From: Pseudomonadota bacterium
GTDB lineage: Bacteria; Pseudomonadota; Alphaproteobacteria; Parvibaculales; Parvibaculaceae
Reading direction: 5' to 3'
Length of the DNA: 7,188 bases
Assembly: GCA_021780275.1 (NCBI GenBank)
Contig: JAJXZC010000648.1
Location: 1-7,188 of the forward strand
Shown here: piece by piece, positions 4,790-7,188 of the stretch
Position numbering within the stretch: position 1 is the first letter of the stretch
Layout of the letters: each line of letters starts with the position of its first letter
Position numbers and translations under genes: made by a program
Notes under the pieces: model-generated
Databases searched by the model: none
The model's input: the letters and a program-made list of their open reading frames with translations, nothing else
What the model was told of the DNA's origin: nothing

Positions 4790-5844
4790 TGGCGGCGTCT
4801 GAACCTTCGGCGGAGAGAACCGAGGAATCCGGCGCCGACGGCAGCGATGAGCGCCCAGGCCCAGCCTGCGGCCCAGAGGATCAGATTGGCCACCGTCTTG
4901 AACGCGCGCAGGCTGGTCTTTCCCGTCAGTTCCACGATGCCGCGCGTCTTCGTGCCGAGCTTGCCGCTCATCTTGGTGATGCGCTCGAGATCGTCGCTGC
5001 TTTCCACATATTTCATGAGCCGCACGGTCTCTGCCGGGCCGACGCTTTTCTCCAGTGTCGCGACATCCTTGAGCACGGGGGAGAGGCGGGCCATCGAAAC
5101 GCCATTGGCGTAGTCGGAGATCGCGTGTCGGGTCGCGGCGCTGTCGGCAAGGTTCACTTCCTTCAGAGTTCGTCCGAGCCGCTCGAAATTCACCGCCTCG
5201 CCGAGCATCCGCGTCATGTCTCGCGTGAAGCGAATGGTGAGCGTTCCGGCCTTCTTCGAAATCTTGATGAGTGACACGCCGATCTTCGCGGGCAGAGCGC
5301 CGCCGCCCGTCGCCACCGTCGCCGTGGTCGCCGCAAGGCCGACGACCGAGAGGCCGAGGACGAACTGAGAATAATCCTGACCATTGACGAGTTTGGTCCC
5401 TTCCGAGCCGATATCGCGCACATCGCCGACGACCGTGAGGTCCGATGTGATCGCGCCCATGAAGGAGGCCGTGTCACTGCCTTCGCCGCTCACGAAGCCC
5501 TCGAAGAAGCTGCCCGTGTTCCGCATGACGGTATTGGCGAGCGTCTTTTGCTGAGCGAGGCGGGCGGCGGTGCCGGGCTCGATGGTTGCGCCCATATAAT
5601 CCGCGATATCCGCATACATGGTCGCGTCATCGAAGCTGCCTGCGTCGAGCGCCTTGTCGATGCGGCGGCTGAGATCGGAGCCGCTCGTCGTTTGCGCCAG
5701 CTCCGCGCGGATGAAGGGATCTGCCGGAATGGCGTCGTCCGGCACGTAAGCGTCGAGATAGCCGTTCTGAAACGCGAAGAGGAAGAGGACGGGCGCGAGG
5801 AGCAGGAAGATCAGAATGTCGAAAAACAGCCTCATGCCCGTCAT
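4780..5844 (-). CDS. Membrane protein of unknown function, Gly-rich hydrophobic core
   Basis: I do not recognise a named family in this 354-residue protein. An N-terminal hydrophobic helix (about 5-25, signal anchor-like) is followed by a 110-residue polar region. Then comes the motif VVGDVRDIG (138-146) and a Gly/Ala/Thr-rich hydrophobic segment (about 161-195: LGLSVVGLAATTATVATGGG, then LPAKIGVSLIK). A helical charged region (200-310) precedes a C-terminal hydrophobic segment (about 317-342, with WAAGWAWALIAAVGAGF). It ends in an arginine cluster (LRRRFRRRQ) that should lie in the cytoplasm. The GD-x-RD plus hydrophobic layout loosely recalls pre-toxin-type segments of secreted toxins, but this is only a resemblance. 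ATG 5844 is used; ATG 5835 (M4), with AGGGG ten bases upstream, is an alternative. It follows the PhoX-family gene by 53 bp on the same strand and may be co-transcribed. Confidence 0.8.
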   Translation of the reverse strand: MTGMRLFFDILIFLLLAPVLFLFAFQNGYLDAYVPDDAIPADPFIRAELAQTTSGSDLSRRIDKALDAGSFDDATMYADIADYMGATIEPGTAARLAQQKTLANTVMRNTGSFFEGFVSGEGSDTASFMGAITSDLTVVGDVRDIGSEGTKLVNGQDYSQFVLGLSVVGLAATTATVATGGGALPAKIGVSLIKISKKAGTLTIRFTRDMTRMLGEAVNFERLGRTLKEVNLADSAATRHAISDYANGVSMARLSPVLKDVATLEKSVGPAETVRLMKYVESSDDLERITKMSGKLGTKTRGIVELTGKTSLRAFKTVANLILWAAGWAWALIAAVGAGFLGSLRRRFRRRQTA

Positions 5845-5897
5845 GCCCCTGCCATTTGCCCTCGTCGAGATTGCGGCATTGGCGGGGTCTGCGCAAC

Positions 5898-7188
5898 CTA
5901 TCCCCCTATGGGGCCGCCCTTCTTCTCGCGAATGGCGACGACGGAGGGGCGCGGCGGCATGCCCGGCGTGAAATCCGGCCAGCGCGTGGCGGGATCGTCG
6001 AAGGTCGAGGCGCGCTCGAAGCCCTTGAAGTCTTTCGTTCCGTCAGCGCCGGGATGCTGCACGGCCACGAAAAACGTCTTCGAATCCGGCGTGAAGCAGG
6101 GACCGCACATTTCCGCGCCCACGGGTACGCGGAAGAAGCGGCGCGAGGTGCCGCGTCTGGCTCCGTCGGTTTCGAGCGCAAACATGCCATCCGCCGCGCC
6201 GGAGGTCTTCGTCCATTCGTCGCCCTGATCCGTCGCCACCCAGAGCCGTCCCTTGCCGTCGACCGCCAGATTGTCGGGGCAGGCGAACCAGCCGTCCGCA
6301 GTCGTCGCGCCGTTCCATTTCGCCTTCTCCTCGGGTTCTGCCGGGTCGCCGCAGGTGACGAGGAGCGTCCAGGTGAAGCTATCCGCGCCGTGGTCGCCGT
6401 TCTTCGGCGTAATTTCGACGATCTGTCCCCAGAGGTTGTCCGCACGCGGATTGACGGCGTCGATCTTGTCCGCCGTGCGCTTGGAATTGTTGGTGAGCGA
6501 GATATAGACCTTGCCCGTCTGCGGGTTGGGCTGCACGTCTTCGGGGCGGTCGAGCGGCGTCGCGCCGAGAATATCCGCCGCGCGGCGCGCCTCGATCAGA
6601 ACGTCGGCTTGCGAGGAAAACCCGTTTGCGGCATTGAGCCCGTTCGCGTCGTGAACGAGCGGCCTCCATGTGCCCGAGCCGTCTTCCTCGAAGCGGGCCA
6701 CGTAAAGCGTGCCTTCGTCGAGCAGGTCGCGATTGACGGCGCGGTCTTGCGGATCAACCTTTCCGGCGGTGACGAATTTATAGAGATATTCGAAACGCTG
6801 ATCGTCGCCCATATAGACGGCCAAGCGGCCATCCTTCGTCAGCGCATTCTCGCAGCCCTCATGCTTGAAGCGGCCAAGCGCGGTCCGTTTGCGCGGCGCG
6901 GCAGCGGGGTCGAGCGGATCAATCTCGACCACCCAGCCGAAGCGATTTGCCTCGTTAGGTTCCTCGTTGATGTCGAAGCGCTTGTGGAAGCGCGCCCAGC
7001 CCATCTTGTCTCCGGGAATCCCCATGCGCGCGTAATTCGCCGCTTCCGGATGCGCGTCGATCTTGCCCGCGAAATAGATGTTCACATTCTCTTCGCCGGT
7101 CAGATAGCTGCCCCAGGGCGTGATACCGCCCGCGCAATTGTTGAGCGTGCCGAGGACGCGGGTGCCCTCCGGATCGACGGAGGTCTTG
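5898..7188 (-). CDS. phoX: PhoX-family (DUF839) phosphatase, N-terminus beyond window
   Basis: Members are extracytoplasmic Fe/Ca-dependent alkaline phosphatases that release phosphate from organic phosphoesters; many DUF839 proteins are untested. The frame is open through the right edge, with 429 residues visible. It opens with the family hallmark TLNNCAGGITPWG, whose Cys corresponds to the iron ligand described for PhoX, then TGEEN, which supplies acidic ligands in the family. RFGWVVEIDP, GRFKHEG, YMGDDQRFEYLYKF, the propeller motifs KVYISLTNNSKR and PDNLAVDGKGRLWVATDQ, and the C-terminal MCGPCFTPDSKTFFVAVQHPG follow in family order. A GTG within the frame at 7085 is not the start, because conserved sequence continues upstream. 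Full PhoX proteins are around 600-700 residues, so roughly 200 residues, including any Tat signal, lie outside. The family is firm; the symbol is provisional because substrate is unproven. The TAG is 53 bp before the next gene on this strand. Confidence 0.93.
   Translation of the reverse strand, partial: KTSVDPEGTRVLGTLNNCAGGITPWGSYLTGEENVNIYFAGKIDAHPEAANYARMGIPGDKMGWARFHKRFDINEEPNEANRFGWVVEIDPLDPAAAPRKRTALGRFKHEGCENALTKDGRLAVYMGDDQRFEYLYKFVTAGKVDPQDRAVNRDLLDEGTLYVARFEEDGSGTWRPLVHDANGLNAANGFSSQADVLIEARRAADILGATPLDRPEDVQPNPQTGKVYISLTNNSKRTADKIDAVNPRADNLWGQIVEITPKNGDHGADSFTWTLLVTCGDPAEPEEKAKWNGATTADGWFACPDNLAVDGKGRLWVATDQGDEWTKTSGAADGMFALETDGARRGTSRRFFRVPVGAEMCGPCFTPDSKTFFVAVQHPGADGTKDFKGFERASTFDDPATRWPDFTPGMPPRPSVVAIREKKGGPIGG

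Noticed and set aside
5841..5855. Four-codon ATG frame ending in an ATGA overlap with the 354-residue gene start
   Set aside because: It could look like a leader peptide, but it is too short to distinguish from chance and its ribosome binding site is too close to its ATG.
5548..6228. 226-codon plus-strand frame bridging the membrane protein and PhoX genes
   Set aside because: It runs antisense to two better-supported genes and has no domain features.

Overview
The window reads as ordinary chromosome of a high-GC alphaproteobacterium, most likely in the Hyphomicrobiales (Rhizobiales) or a close relative. The evidence is a DUF3126-type gene (a family I know only from Alphaproteobacteria), alphaproteobacterial-style cysE and PhoX proteins, and uniformly GC-rich codon use. 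I see no tRNA, rRNA, CRISPR array, insertion sequence or phage gene. The genus cannot be fixed from the sequence alone.

Layout from left to right: the 3' two thirds of serine O-acetyltransferase (cysE, +) meets, tail to tail, a gamma-glutamylputrescine-oxidase-like FAD amine oxidase (-). That gene is preceded by a 94-residue small protein (-) whose stop codon lies in the oxidase ribosome binding site, so the two form an operon. A 123-bp divergent region separates this operon from an NAD-type short-chain dehydrogenase (+). A hairpin and a DUF3126 gene (+, probable TTG start) follow. DUF3126 converges on a one-pass membrane protein of unknown function (-, GTG start). Across a 265-bp divergent gap lies a small three-helix membrane protein (+), which converges on a 354-residue membrane protein of unknown function (-). 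Last comes the C-terminal part of a PhoX/DUF839-family phosphatase (-), which runs off the right edge.

Functionally, cysE makes O-acetylserine for cysteine synthesis. The oxidase, its small partner and perhaps the divergent dehydrogenase look like an amine or alcohol oxidation module placed between cysE and DUF3126. PhoX would release phosphate from organic esters outside the cytoplasm; the 354-residue membrane protein follows it on the same strand and may be co-transcribed.

The most distinctive structural pattern is that all three convergent gene pairs end only 3 to 12 bp apart, with an inverted repeat that contains both stop codons. The best candidates for undescribed biology are the 354-residue membrane protein, with its central glycine-rich hydrophobic segment after a GDVRDI motif, and the divergent orphan membrane pair. 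I found no clear defence, mobile or biosynthetic system.
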